Source of the DNA: Achromobacter agilis
GTDB taxonomy: Bacteria; Pseudomonadota; Gammaproteobacteria; Burkholderiales; Burkholderiaceae_B
Reading direction: 5' to 3'
DNA: 64,000 nucleotides
Assembly: GCF_900496965.1 (NCBI RefSeq)
Contig: NZ_UFQB01000011.1
Span: 62,001 to 126,000 of the forward strand
Under the pieces are notes generated by a model. The model ran no database searches. It worked only from the letters and a program-made list of their open reading frames with translations, and was not told the DNA's origin. Positions 1-8,749 of this stretch are shown here, piece after piece (position 1 is the stretch's first letter; every line of letters starts with the position of its first letter). Position numbers and translations under genes: made by a program.

Positions 1-1
1 G

Positions 2-751
2 CGCGACATCATGGGCTATCCGTTGCTGCGCCGGCAGTTGCTCAAGCTGTTGACGCCGACGGAAGCGGCGTTGTCCATGGTCATGGCGGCGGCGGACGTC
101 ATGGGGCGCGCCTATGACGGCAACGCAGATGCCGCGCGGGTATTGCGTTTGCTGACGCCGCTGCTCAAGCTGCGGACCTGCCGGGACAATATCGCCGTCG
201 CGACAGGCGCAATGGAAATACGCGGCGGAAATGGGTACATCGAGGATTTCATCAATGCCCGCCTGGTGCGCGACGCCCATATCGGCGTGTTGTGGGAAGG
301 CACCAGCAATATCAACGCGCTGGACGCGATCCAGCGGGCCGTGCGCAAGGACGGCGCGCACGAAGCGCTGTCGGCCCTGCTCAACAGCAGGCTCGAGGAA
401 GCGGCCGCATTGCCGGCGGCGTGGCGCGCAAGCTTGCGCGACTGCGTGCGCCGGGCGATCGATCTGGCGCACGCAGTCGGGACGCAGGAGCGGCTCGAGG
501 CCCAGGTGCGCCGCGCGGCATCCGCGCTGTACTACGTGTCGGCCGCCGTGTTCATGGCCTGGGAGGGCTGCCAACCGGGCGTGGACGCTAGGCGCCTGTT
601 GCTTGCCGATGCCGTGCTGCGCCACCGCTTGCTCGCTTCGGATCCTTTGCGCGCCGGCGAAGAGGGCGAAACGCAAGGAGACAGGCTGTTGCTGCAAGAG
701 GCGCCCTTGACGCTCGCGCAGGTGTTGCCATGGCTGACCCCGGCCTCCTGA
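2..751 (+). CDS. Acyl-CoA dehydrogenase family protein, C-terminal part (5' end outside window)
   Basis: The reading frame is open from the window edge, so only about 250 C-terminal residues are visible. They match the C-terminal helical domain of acyl-CoA dehydrogenases, with the characteristic stretch around RGGNGYIEDF followed by LWEGTSNINALD, which in this family forms part of the FAD and substrate pocket. The tail after the EGTSNIN motif is long and helical, as in AidB-like or DNA-alkylation-response type members. The enzyme would oxidise an acyl-CoA and pass electrons to ETF; the substrate cannot be told from this fragment. It ends 75 bp before the nuclease gene and is not obviously co-transcribed with it. 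Confidence 0.85.
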   Translation, partial: RDIMGYPLLRRQLLKLLTPTEAALSMVMAAADVMGRAYDGNADAARVLRLLTPLLKLRTCRDNIAVATGAMEIRGGNGYIEDFINARLVRDAHIGVLWEGTSNINALDAIQRAVRKDGAHEALSALLNSRLEEAAALPAAWRASLRDCVRRAIDLAHAVGTQERLEAQVRRAASALYYVSAAVFMAWEGCQPGVDARRLLLADAVLRHRLLASDPLRAGEEGETQGDRLLLQEAPLTLAQVLPWLTPAS

Positions 752-813
752 GCGAGACCGGCCCGGGGAAGAGGAAGTCGCGAAGGGCGGCGCCGAAGGG
801 AGCGTCTTCCTCT

Positions 814-827
814 TACAATTCCGCGCA
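814..827 (+). promoter_or_regulatory. Probable -10 box for a leaderless transcript of the sbcD-like gene
   Basis: TACAAT at 814-819 lies 7 bases before the ATG at 827, with no Shine-Dalgarno between them. Transcription would start at or within a base or two of the ATG. No convincing -35 hexamer is seen. The context (TCTTACAATTCCGCGCATGA) is nearly identical to that before the YigZ-family gene at 34993. Confidence 0.45.
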
Positions 828-1954
828 TGACCCATTTCCTGCATACCGCCGACTGGCAGATCGGCCGACAGTACGGCCAGTTTGAAACCGACGACGCCGC
901 CATGCTGGCCGAGGCGCGCTTCGAGGTCGTGGCGCGGATCGCGGCGCTGGCCGCCGAACGCCGCGTGGATGCCGTGCTGGTCGCGGGCGACGTGTTCGAT
1001 ACGCAGGGCGTGTCTGACCGCACGGTGCGCCGGCTGTTCGCCGCCATGGCCGCCTATGCCGGGCCTTGGGTCATGATCGCCGGCAACCACGACGCGGCGC
1101 TCGCCGACAGCGTCTGGAGCCGCGCGATGCAGCTGGATTGCATCCCGCCCAACGTCCACGTGCCGCTCGGCACGGGCGTGGTGGACCTGCCCGCCATCAA
1201 TCTGGCCGTCCTGGCTGCGCCCTTGACGCAGCGCCACACTTACGAGGACGTGACCCAGGCCTTCGACGCCCTGGACACCGAGCCGGGCCGCATCCGCGTG
1301 GGCCTGGCGCACGGCAGCGTGGCGGGGCGGCTGCCGGACAACATCGACGCCACCAATCCTATCGCGCCGGATCGCGCGGCCCGCGCCCGGCTGGATTACC
1401 TGGCGCTGGGCGACTGGCATGGCTGCCTGTCCATCGACGAACGCACCTGGTATGCCGGCACGCCGGAGCAGGACCGCTTTCGCGGCAACGAACCCGGCTA
1501 TGTGCTGGACGTGCGCATCGAGGCGCCCGGCGCGGCGCCGGCGGTGGAACGGCTGGCCACGGGCAGGTACCGCTGGTCGGCCTGGTCGGAAACGCTGAGC
1601 CTGCCTACCGATGCGCAGGCGCTGGCCGAACGCATGGCCGCGCTGCGCGCGGAAGACGTGCTGCGGCTGGACGTGCAGGGGCACGTCAATATGGAAACCT
1701 GGGATGCGCTGCAGCAGGCGGTGGACCGGGCCGCCGCGCAGGTACGCGCGCTGCTGCCGGACCTGTCCGGCTTGAAGCTGGAGCCCGACGACACCGACCT
1801 GGCCGAGCTGCGCGCCAGCGGCTATGTGGGTGCAGTGGCCGCGCATTTGCAGGCGCTGCAGGCGGACGCTGCGCAGTCGGCGGTCGCGGGCGAGGCCCTG
1901 CGGCTGTTGTTGCGGTTCCAGCGCGAAAGCGCCATGCCTGGAGGCGCGAAATGA
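827..1954 (+). CDS. SbcD/YhaO-like metallophosphoesterase (DNA repair exonuclease family)
   Basis: A 375-residue calcineurin-like phosphoesterase of the Mre11/SbcD type, expected to be the nuclease partner of the ATPase encoded next. Metal-binding blocks are visible in order: HTADWQIG at the N-terminus, GDVFD near residue 48, GNHD near 86, AHGS near 162 and LGDWHG near 195. In SbcD the first block is D-x-H; here the His is Gln. The C-terminal third is the smaller capping region. The stop overlaps the ATG of the ATPase (ATGA), so the two are translationally coupled, as in sbcDC and yhaO-yhaN. The name SbcD is by analogy; the partner lacks a zinc hook and looks more like YhaN. Confidence 0.85.
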   Translation: MTHFLHTADWQIGRQYGQFETDDAAMLAEARFEVVARIAALAAERRVDAVLVAGDVFDTQGVSDRTVRRLFAAMAAYAGPWVMIAGNHDAALADSVWSRAMQLDCIPPNVHVPLGTGVVDLPAINLAVLAAPLTQRHTYEDVTQAFDALDTEPGRIRVGLAHGSVAGRLPDNIDATNPIAPDRAARARLDYLALGDWHGCLSIDERTWYAGTPEQDRFRGNEPGYVLDVRIEAPGAAPAVERLATGRYRWSAWSETLSLPTDAQALAERMAALRAEDVLRLDVQGHVNMETWDALQQAVDRAAAQVRALLPDLSGLKLEPDDTDLAELRASGYVGAVAAHLQALQADAAQSAVAGEALRLLLRFQRESAMPGGAK

Positions 1955-4575
1955 AGCTCTCGCGCATCGCCCTGGAAGAATTCCGCAAGTTCCGCCAGCC
2001 GCTGGTGCTGGACGGCCTGCAAGACGGCCTGAACCTGTTCGTGGGGCCGAACGAAGCCGGCAAGAGCACGGTGGCCATGGCCATCCGCTCAGCCTTCCTG
2101 GAGCGCTACAGCACCAGCAAGGTGGCCGACCTGGCGCCGCATGGCGAATCCGGCGCGCGCCCCTGCGTCGAGCTCGCGTTCACGCACGCCGGCCACAGCT
2201 ATGTGCTGAAAAAGCAATTCCTGTCCCGCGCCCGCTGCGAGCTGCTGATCGACGACGGCGCGCGGCGCCTGGACGGCGAAGAAGCCGAGAACGCGTTGGC
2301 CGCGCTGCTGGGTTTCGAGCTGGCCGGGCGCGGCCAGAGCAAGCCGGACCTCGCGGGGATCCCGGGCCTGTTGTGGATCCAGCAGGGCGACGGACAGAAT
2401 CTGCAGGAAGCGGCGGGGTATGCCGGCGCGCACCTGCGTGATGCCCTGACGCAACTGTCGGGCGAACTGACCGCAAGCGACGGCGACCGCCTGTACGACC
2501 GCGTGTCCGCGGAACGCGGCGCGTTACTGGACGCGCGCAACGGCCGCCCCAAGGGCGTCTACAAAGAGGCCGAGGATGCGCTTGCGCGCGCGGTGGCTGA
2601 ACGCGACGAATGCGCGCAGGCCATGGCCCAGCTGAATGCCGACGTCGACCGGCTGGCCGAGCTGCGCCGCGCGCATGAGCGCGCCCAGGCGGGCGAGCCC
2701 TGGAAGGACTTCGAGGCCAAGGCCGCCGAGGCGCGCTCGCGGTTGGCCGCCGTGGCCAAGGAGCGCGAGGCGTTCGAGGGCTTGCGCCGCGAGCAGGCGC
2801 AAGCCGCGCAGACGCTGGTCCTGTTGCAGGACCAGGTGCGCCGCGATCAGCAGGACGATGCCGAACTCAAGGCGCTGGCGGACGAGGCCCGCGCCGCCCG
2901 CGCCCGTGCCGAGGCCTCGCACGATCCGCTGGCGCGCGCGCAACAGCAGCGCCAGGCTCATGCCGAGGCCGTCGACGCCGCGCGCCAGCGGGTGGCCTCC
3001 GTGCAGGCCGTGGCCGACCGGCGCGATCTGGAACGGCAGCTCGCCCAGCTCGCACCCGAAATCGAACGCCTGGACAATGCGCTGAAGGAAGCCGCCGCAC
3101 TGATCGAACAAGGGTCGGCCCTGAAGGCCGAGAGCGTGCGCATCGAAATCGCCGAGGCCGATATCGACGCGTTACGCAAGGCCGAGCGAGAACTGGCCAA
3201 TCTGCAGCTGCAACAGCAGGCCATCGCCACGCGCCTGTCCTACCAATTGGAGGCGGGGCGCGAGGCGCGGCTGGACGGCAAGCTGCTCGGCGGCGCCGGC
3301 GAGGTCCTGCTCACGGCCGCCGCCGAGCTCGATCTGCCGGGTGTCGGGCGCTTGCGCATCGAGCCGGGCGGCAAGGATTTGCCCGCTCTGAAGCGCGACG
3401 TGAGCGAAGCCCAGGCGGCCTGCGCCGCCGGGCTCAAGCGACTGGGCGTCGACACGCTGGCCGAGGCCGAACGGCGCCATGCCCGCTACAGCGCGCTGCT
3501 GCGTGAACTGGAGGGCATGCGCAAGGCGCTGGGCATCCACGCGCCCAAGGGCATGGACGCGCTGCGCAGCCAGCGCGACGAGGCGCTGGCGCGCCGCGCC
3601 CAGCTGGAAGCGCGCCTGTCGAAGCTGCCCGCCGCGGACGAACCGGGCAATGTCGATCTGCCGGCGGCGGTCCAGGCCCTGCGCGAGGCAGAGGCGGTCG
3701 CGGCGCAGGCCGAGAAAACGCTGGCGGCCGCGCAGCGCGCGCTGGATGCCGACAGCGCCCGCGCCCAGCTGCTTGAAGGCCAGGCGGCCGCCCGCGGCGC
3801 CGACCTGCAGTCGCCGGAACGCGCCGCGCAACGCCAATCCCGCGCGGGCCGGCTGGCCGAAGCGCGCAGCGGCCACGACGAACTCGAACGCCGCGTGCAG
3901 GCCGCGCAAGCGGCGCTGGCCGGGCATCAGCCCGAGCTGGCGGAGCAGGACGTTCTGCGCTATGAGAAGTCCGCCGCCATCGAGCGCGAAGCGCAGCACA
4001 AGCGCCACGGCGACATCCTGCAGCTGCAGGGCAAGCTGGACCAGGCGGGCGCGCAAGGCCTGGGCGAACGCCTGTCCGAAGCCGCCGCGGCCTGTGAACG
4101 CCTTGCGCGGCGGCGCGACGAACTGGCCCGCCGCGCCTGCGCCCTGGACCTGCTGCTCAGCCTGCTCACCGACCAGCGCGCGGCCGCCACCCAGCGGCTG
4201 CAGGCGCCGCTGGCGCGCCGCCTGAACCATTACCTGGCGCTGCTGTTTCCCGAGGCCGACCTGCGGCTGGACGACGCCTTGCTGCCGACGGCGCTGCGCC
4301 GCGGCGGCAGCGAAGACATGCTGGCCGCGCTCAGCTTCGGCACGCGCGAACAGTTGGGCATCCTGGCCCGCTTTGCCTACGCGGACCTGTTGCGCGAAGC
4401 CGGGCGGCCGACGCTGCTGCTGCTCGACGACGCGCTTGTCCATACCGACGACGCGCGGCGCGACTTCATGAAGCGCGCGCTGTTCGACGCCGCGACCCGG
4501 CATCAGATCCTGATGTTCACGTGCCACGGCGAAGCATGGCGCGACATGGGCGTGGAACAGCGCCGGATCGCTTGA
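1951..4575 (+). CDS. SbcC/YhaN-like AAA ATPase with long coiled coil
   Basis: An SMC/Rad50-like protein of 874 residues. The Walker A motif GPNEAGKST lies near residue 32, and the C-terminal half-domain carries the signature region LSFGTREQLGILAR followed by Walker B TLLLLDDALVHTD. Between them are some 550 residues rich in Ala, Glu, Arg and Gln with heptad character, predicted coiled coil. No CxxC zinc-hook motif is visible at the centre, which separates it from true SbcC/Rad50 and favours the YhaN type. The start chosen is the ATG that overlaps the previous stop; it gives a canonical N-terminus (MKLSRIALEEFRKF). The complex presumably processes DNA ends or hairpins. Confidence 0.87.
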   Translation: MKLSRIALEEFRKFRQPLVLDGLQDGLNLFVGPNEAGKSTVAMAIRSAFLERYSTSKVADLAPHGESGARPCVELAFTHAGHSYVLKKQFLSRARCELLIDDGARRLDGEEAENALAALLGFELAGRGQSKPDLAGIPGLLWIQQGDGQNLQEAAGYAGAHLRDALTQLSGELTASDGDRLYDRVSAERGALLDARNGRPKGVYKEAEDALARAVAERDECAQAMAQLNADVDRLAELRRAHERAQAGEPWKDFEAKAAEARSRLAAVAKEREAFEGLRREQAQAAQTLVLLQDQVRRDQQDDAELKALADEARAARARAEASHDPLARAQQQRQAHAEAVDAARQRVASVQAVADRRDLERQLAQLAPEIERLDNALKEAAALIEQGSALKAESVRIEIAEADIDALRKAERELANLQLQQQAIATRLSYQLEAGREARLDGKLLGGAGEVLLTAAAELDLPGVGRLRIEPGGKDLPALKRDVSEAQAACAAGLKRLGVDTLAEAERRHARYSALLRELEGMRKALGIHAPKGMDALRSQRDEALARRAQLEARLSKLPAADEPGNVDLPAAVQALREAEAVAAQAEKTLAAAQRALDADSARAQLLEGQAAARGADLQSPERAAQRQSRAGRLAEARSGHDELERRVQAAQAALAGHQPELAEQDVLRYEKSAAIEREAQHKRHGDILQLQGKLDQAGAQGLGERLSEAAAACERLARRRDELARRACALDLLLSLLTDQRAAATQRLQAPLARRLNHYLALLFPEADLRLDDALLPTALRRGGSEDMLAALSFGTREQLGILARFAYADLLREAGRPTLLLLDDALVHTDDARRDFMKRALFDAATRHQILMFTCHGEAWRDMGVEQRRIA

Positions 4576-4675
4576 CGCAGTGCGGCGCTGACGGTAGCCT
4601 AGCGGGATGCCTGATTCCACGTACATCGCCGACTTCGCCTCTGCTGCCTGCGCAGCGGGCAGCCGCGCGCGCGTG

Positions 4676-4804
4676 ATGTCACGGCGTTTCGCAGTTTCTC
4701 CTGGTTTTTCTCCTGTCGTCTCCACGGTGGTGTCTCCGCCCGTCTCGCCGCCTTGCGGCGTGGTGGCTGGCGCATGCCCGCCGTCCGCGGCCGTCGTCGG
4801 CTGA
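4676..4804 (+). CDS. Possible leader peptide (Val/Pro-rich upstream ORF) before the EamA gene
   Basis: The 361-bp stretch between the ATPase and the EamA gene holds one open frame that could be translated. From the ATG at 4676 it gives 42 residues rich in Val, Ser and Pro (STVVSPPVSPPCGVVAG). An in-frame ATG at 4607 would extend it to 65 residues. A GC-rich hairpin (CGCCGC-CTT-GCGGCG, 4748-4762) lies inside the frame, with no T-tract. Repeated Val and Pro-Pro codons before a transporter gene are what one would expect of a leader peptide sensing charged tRNA or ribosome stalling, but there is no clear ribosome binding site. It may simply be chance in GC-rich DNA. Confidence 0.25.
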   Translation: MSRRFAVSPGFSPVVSTVVSPPVSPPCGVVAGACPPSAAVVG

Positions 4805-4936
4805 CGCCGTCCGCACCCGACTCCAGCCCCTTCCCGAGCCTGTCCGCCTGACGCCTTGACGCGTGCCGCGTCCGTCACGTGCCGGCTTGCGCCCTGCGCG
4901 GCCGATCGCCGCGCCTGGGCAGGGGCGGAGCCTGTT

Positions 4937-5836
4937 ATGACTTCGACAGGTAGAAACCTCATGTCTTTCGATAGATCCGCGTGGACCTCCTACGGTTCCA
5001 CCACCTTGTTCGTGCTGCTGTGGAGCGGCGGCGCGATCTTCGCCAAATGGGGGCTGTTCCACGCCTCCGCCTTCGCGTTCCTGCTGTTGCGCTTCCTTCT
5101 GGCCTTGGCCGTGCTGTTGCTGATCTGCGCGCGGCGGCGGCGCTGGCTGCCCGAACCGGGCACGCGCGCCACCGTTGCGGTGACGGGCCTGCTCCTGATC
5201 GGCGGCTATTCCATTTGCTATCTGCTTGCGCTGGACAACGGCATTACGCCGGGCGTGCTGGCCACGCTGCTGGGCGCGCAGCCCATCCTGACCCTCGCCT
5301 TGATGGAACGGCGCTATTCGCCCGCCCGCCTGGCCGGACTCTTCCTGGCGTTCTGCGGGCTGGCCATGGTCATGTACCAGAGCATCGGCATGGCTCGCTA
5401 CTCGGCGGCCGGCATGGCGTTCGCGTTCGCCGCGCTGGCGTGCATGACGGTGGGGGCAATCCTGCAGAAGCGGGTGCGCCAGGCGCCAATGGACGTGATG
5501 CCGCTGCAATACGCGGTCAGCCTGGCGCTGTGCCTGCTGTTCGTGCCGTTCCAGCCCATGCGCGTGGAATGGGTGGCCGGTTTCATCGCGCCGCTGGTGT
5601 GGATGGGCCTCGTGATTTCGGTGGGGGCGACCCTGCTGTTCTACCGCATGATCCAGGCCGGCAACCTGGTCAACGTCACGAGCCTGTTCTATCTGGTGCC
5701 GGCCGGCACCGCCGTGCTGGATTACCTGATCCTGGGCAACCGCCTGTCGATGCTCAGCGTGGCCGGGATGGGCGCGATCCTGCTGGGCCTGATGCTGGTG
5801 CTGCGCAGCCCGGCGCGGGAGGCCGCCAGCGCCTAG
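4937..5836 (+). CDS. EamA/DMT-superfamily transporter
   Basis: A 299-residue inner-membrane protein with about ten hydrophobic segments arranged as two EamA repeats, the usual drug/metabolite transporter architecture; members mostly export amino acids, purines or small metabolites. The first segment follows SYGSTTLFVLLWSGGAIFAKWG, typical of the family. The start at 4937 is preferred because GGAG lies 6 bases upstream; an ATG at 4961 is the alternative and would remove eight residues. The stop codon overlaps, tail to tail, the stop of the convergent hexapeptide-repeat gene by three bases. The substrate is unknown. Confidence 0.85.
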   Translation: MTSTGRNLMSFDRSAWTSYGSTTLFVLLWSGGAIFAKWGLFHASAFAFLLLRFLLALAVLLLICARRRRWLPEPGTRATVAVTGLLLIGGYSICYLLALDNGITPGVLATLLGAQPILTLALMERRYSPARLAGLFLAFCGLAMVMYQSIGMARYSAAGMAFAFAALACMTVGAILQKRVRQAPMDVMPLQYAVSLALCLLFVPFQPMRVEWVAGFIAPLVWMGLVISVGATLLFYRMIQAGNLVNVTSLFYLVPAGTAVLDYLILGNRLSMLSVAGMGAILLGLMLVLRSPAREAASA

Positions 5837-6810
5837 TTGTGCGGCCCCGGTTTCTGGCCGGCCGCCGCTTCGCGGGCGGCCAGGAGCCCGGTCGGCGCGG
5901 CTTCGCCGTGCCAGCCGTTCCACGGTTGGCCGGCGGGTTCGGAGTCGTCCTGGCCAGTCCAGTATCCGCTGACCAGCTGTTCAGGCCGCGTTTGCGCCAC
6001 GACCCGGGCGCAGGCCGACCAGGCGTCCAGGCGCACGCTCAGGCCGGCGTAGATGCCGTGTCCGGCGCCCGCTTCGATGAGGCCCGCGGCCTGCACTCCT
6101 TCGCCGGCCCGGATCGCGCCTTCGGCGCGGATGTCCTCGCCCGCGATCAGGCCCCAGCCGGAGGCCAGGTGATCGCCGCAGACGATGGAACCGCCGGCCT
6201 GGATGCCGCAGGCCGCGTCGATTTCCTTCTCGGCGCGCACGTCGCCGCCGGCCTTGATGCCCTGGCCGCATTTGATCGCGCCTTGCGTTTGAACGTCCTG
6301 CCCGGCATGGAGGTGGCCGGTCACGGCCAGGTCCTGGCCGGCGCAGATGTCCCATTTGGCGCGCACGTTGCCGACGCAGTCCAGGCGGGTGGCGGCCTCG
6401 ATGCCCCATTCTGCGGATACGTCGCCGCCCGCGCGCAGGTCGCCGCCGCTGGCGATGTTGGCGCCGGCGGAAATGTTCTCGCCCGCCATGATGGTTTCGC
6501 CCGCGCGGATGCCGCCGCCGGTCACGATGCTGCGGCCCGCGCGCACGACGGAGTCCACGTTGATGCCCATGCGCACTTCCAGGGTGCCGGCGAAGACGAT
6601 GGCGGTGGCGTCGACGGCGTCCAGCTTGAGCACGGCGTCGGTCGGGCCGAACTGGTCCAGCAGCCAGCAGGCGTCGCTGACCCGTCCGTCAGCGACCAAG
6701 GCGTCAAGGACGGCCTGGTAATCCCCCTGTCCGTTGTGGTCGCGGATGAACCATTTGTAGCCGCCCGCGCAGGGGTTCTTGGCTTTGACGAATTTCTTGG
6801 TGAGTTGCAT
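5833..6810 (-). CDS. Hypothetical beta-solenoid protein made of hexapeptide repeats
   Basis: A 325-residue soluble protein with no signal peptide or membrane segment. An N-terminal domain of about 65 residues (NPCAGGYKWFIRDHNGQGDY followed by a Leu-rich helix) precedes at least 26 uninterrupted six-residue repeats of form x-A-G-x-x-[ILV] (for example RAGETI, MAGENI, SAGANI, RAGGDV). This predicts a long parallel beta-helix like those of FapA/DUF342 and bactofilin-type polymer-forming proteins. After it comes a short Trp/Gly-rich tail. The ATG at 6810 gives the sensible N-terminus MQLTKKF. I do not recognise a named family. It has no operon partner: it faces the EamA gene and is followed upstream by about 400 bp of non-coding DNA. 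Confidence 0.75.
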   Translation of the reverse strand: MQLTKKFVKAKNPCAGGYKWFIRDHNGQGDYQAVLDALVADGRVSDACWLLDQFGPTDAVLKLDAVDATAIVFAGTLEVRMGINVDSVVRAGRSIVTGGGIRAGETIMAGENISAGANIASGGDLRAGGDVSAEWGIEAATRLDCVGNVRAKWDICAGQDLAVTGHLHAGQDVQTQGAIKCGQGIKAGGDVRAEKEIDAACGIQAGGSIVCGDHLASGWGLIAGEDIRAEGAIRAGEGVQAAGLIEAGAGHGIYAGLSVRLDAWSACARVVAQTRPEQLVSGYWTGQDDSEPAGQPWNGWHGEAAPTGLLAAREAAAGQKPGPHN

Positions 6811-7168
6811 GGCGCTTGGAAAAGGTCGGTGCGTGGCCTGGCCGCAGGCCCTCCAGGGCATGCGGAAAATGTGACGAATGAGGCGAGGCGGGGCGCCCGG
6901 CCACGCGGCAGGGCGTCCGTCGGCGGGCGGCAAGGCTGAGATGCGCGGATGTGCGCTGGCAGCCGGCGGCGGGCCGGTAAGGCTTCTAGAGAGGGGAAAA
7001 GCGGGCGATTAGCCGGGCTTGGAACGCGCGTAGGCGGAACGCGCGGCGACTTCCTGCGAGCTCAACAGGGTCGAGCGCAGGGCGCAGATGGCGCATGCGG
7101 CGCAGGGGAGGGGAGAAAAATGGGATCGCACGGACGCACATGCTACCAGCCGGGCGATTGCAGTCAAG

Positions 7169-7195
7169 CGCCGGCCCCCGCGAAGGGGGCCGGCG
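7169..7195 (-). terminator. GC-rich hairpin after the Bug receptor gene
   Basis: An 11-bp perfect stem (CGCCGGCCCCC / GGGGGCCGGCG) with a five-base loop begins 15 bp past the stop of the minus-strand receptor gene. There is no real T-tract on either side, so it may stabilise the mRNA 3' end or act with Rho. The rest of 6811-7168 shows no gene or recognisable site. Confidence 0.5.
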
Positions 7196-7210
7196 GGAGG
7201 AAACGCGGGA

Positions 7211-8197
7211 TCAGTTCGTGGACTGGATGTTGCGTTCCTTGGCGATGCGCTGGCGCAGTTCGAGCTCGCGCTTGATCTGGGCGGCATACTCGGCCGGCGT
7301 ATTGCCGTCCACCAGCGAGCCGCCATCGGCCAGGCGCTGCACGGTCTTCGGATCCTGGAGCGCCTTGACGGCGGCGTCATGGATACGGTCGATGACCGCC
7401 TGGGGCGTGCCGGCAGGCGCGACCAGGCCGTACCAGGCCATGTTGTCCATCTCCGGCAGGCCGCCTTCGGTGAAGGTCGGCACGTCCGGCAGCGTGGGCA
7501 CGCGCTTGGGCGCCGCCACGGCCAGGGCGCGCAGCTTGCCGGCCTGGATGTGGGGCATGGACGACGGCAGGTTGTCGAACTGGGCGTTGACCTGGCCGGC
7601 GATCACGTCATTGAGCGCCGGGCCCGAGCCGCGATAGGGCACATGCACCATGTCGGTCTTGGTCAGCGATTTGAAGAGCTCGCCGTCCAGGTGGCCGATG
7701 CCGCCCGAGCCCGAGGATGCGTAGGTGTACTTGCCGGGGTTGGCCTTCAGCAGGGCGATGAACTCGGCCAGCGTCTTGGCGGGCACGGCGGGGTTCACCG
7801 TCAGCACGTTCGGCACGTTCACCATATTGGTGATGGGCGCGAAGTCCTTCAGCGGGTTGTACGGGTTCTTGGGGTTGGTGGCCGGATTGGTGGCCATGGT
7901 GCTGACCGTGGCCACGCCCAGGGTGTAGCCGTCGGGAGCGGAGCGCACCAGGGCGTCGGCGCCGATCGCGCCGCCGCCGCCGCCGCGGTTTTCCACGACG
8001 ACGGGCTGGCCGAGCTGACGGCCCAGGCCTTCGGCGACGATGCGGGCGACGATGTCGGTGGTGCCGCCGGCGGCGAAGGGAACGATCAAGCGGATGGGCT
8101 TGTTGGGGTAGGGGTCGGCGGCTTGCGCGCCGGTACTAAAGCAGACGCCTGCGATTGCGGCGGCCAGGATGGCCTTGGCTTGAGACAGCACGGTCAA
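7211..8197 (-). CDS. Bug-family (TctC-like) periplasmic solute-binding receptor
   Basis: A tripartite tricarboxylate transporter receptor of about 328 residues. A Sec signal peptide ending GAQA is followed by DPYPNKPIRLIVPFAAGGTTD, the hallmark N-terminus of Bug proteins. These bind carboxylates or related small acids in the periplasm. No ATG is available at the right place: the TTG at 8197, with GGAGA 7 bases upstream, or the GTG at 8191 is the likely start. No tctA/tctB membrane genes are nearby, so it is an orphan receptor, common in Alcaligenaceae. It is divergent from the mrp operon. Confidence 0.85.
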   Translation of the reverse strand: MTVLSQAKAILAAAIAGVCFSTGAQAADPYPNKPIRLIVPFAAGGTTDIVARIVAEGLGRQLGQPVVVENRGGGGGAIGADALVRSAPDGYTLGVATVSTMATNPATNPKNPYNPLKDFAPITNMVNVPNVLTVNPAVPAKTLAEFIALLKANPGKYTYASSGSGGIGHLDGELFKSLTKTDMVHVPYRGSGPALNDVIAGQVNAQFDNLPSSMPHIQAGKLRALAVAAPKRVPTLPDVPTFTEGGLPEMDNMAWYGLVAPAGTPQAVIDRIHDAAVKALQDPKTVQRLADGGSLVDGNTPAEYAAQIKRELELRQRIAKERNIQSTN

Positions 8198-8523
8198 GAG
8201 TCTTCTCCATATTATTGAATTCCGACCCGGCCGGCTTCTCTGGCCGGCGTCGGTAAAGCGTGCCGTGCACTGATGCCGGCCCGGCCAACGCTTTGTGGGC
8301 GCCATTCCACACAGGAATTATCCACCGGTCAACCCGGATCGACCCTGACCGACGTCAAGGATTTCGGAAGTGCCGCTGTTGCGCGAAGAAGACCGCAAAT
8401 ACGGAAAAAAACCAATGCTGACAAAGAAATGAATACGTACGCAACCCCGTCGATTGAGCAATCATTGCGCATCGATCGTGTCGTCATCAGCCTGGTTCGC
8501 ACATAAATCTCTGCATAACTTAC

Positions 8524-8554
8524 AAGAATCTGATATTTTTCGTATGAGATTCTT
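8524..8554. promoter_or_regulatory. Inverted repeat in the Bug/mrp divergent region, candidate operator
   Basis: AAGAATCT and its complement AGATTCTT face each other across 15 bases (8524-8531 and 8547-8554); the symmetry extends to ATA/TAT past a G:G mismatch. It lies in an A/T-rich patch about 200 bp before mrpA and 330 bp before the Bug gene. The 552-bp gap otherwise holds no convincing gene. Which regulator binds is unknown. Confidence 0.4.
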
Positions 8555-8749
8555 GGCCGGTCTTGCAAGAAAACTATTGCGTTTGTTTCTGTCTGCGCCG
8601 TTCAATGGCGTTGGTTGATGTCCCCGCGGGGCAACGTGTAGTGCAGCGACGCACCGGGCCAGGGTTCCGTCCGTTTTTCAATCCCCGGTCTGTTTCGTCT
8701 TTCGCTGCCTTGCGCTGGCGGGAGGGGGCCCGGACATTCTCGGAACGCC

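Noticed and set aside
3172-4962. 596-codon open frame on the minus strand opposite the AAA ATPase gene
   Set aside because: It is a shadow frame of GC-rich coding DNA. The plus-strand gene has clear Walker motifs and coupling to the nuclease gene; the antisense product has no recognisable domain and is full of Gln/Arg/Gly typical of shadow translation.
8273-8506. 77-codon plus-strand frame in the Bug/mrp intergenic region
   Set aside because: Poor codon bias for this genome, no ribosome binding site, no similarity recognised; the region looks regulatory.
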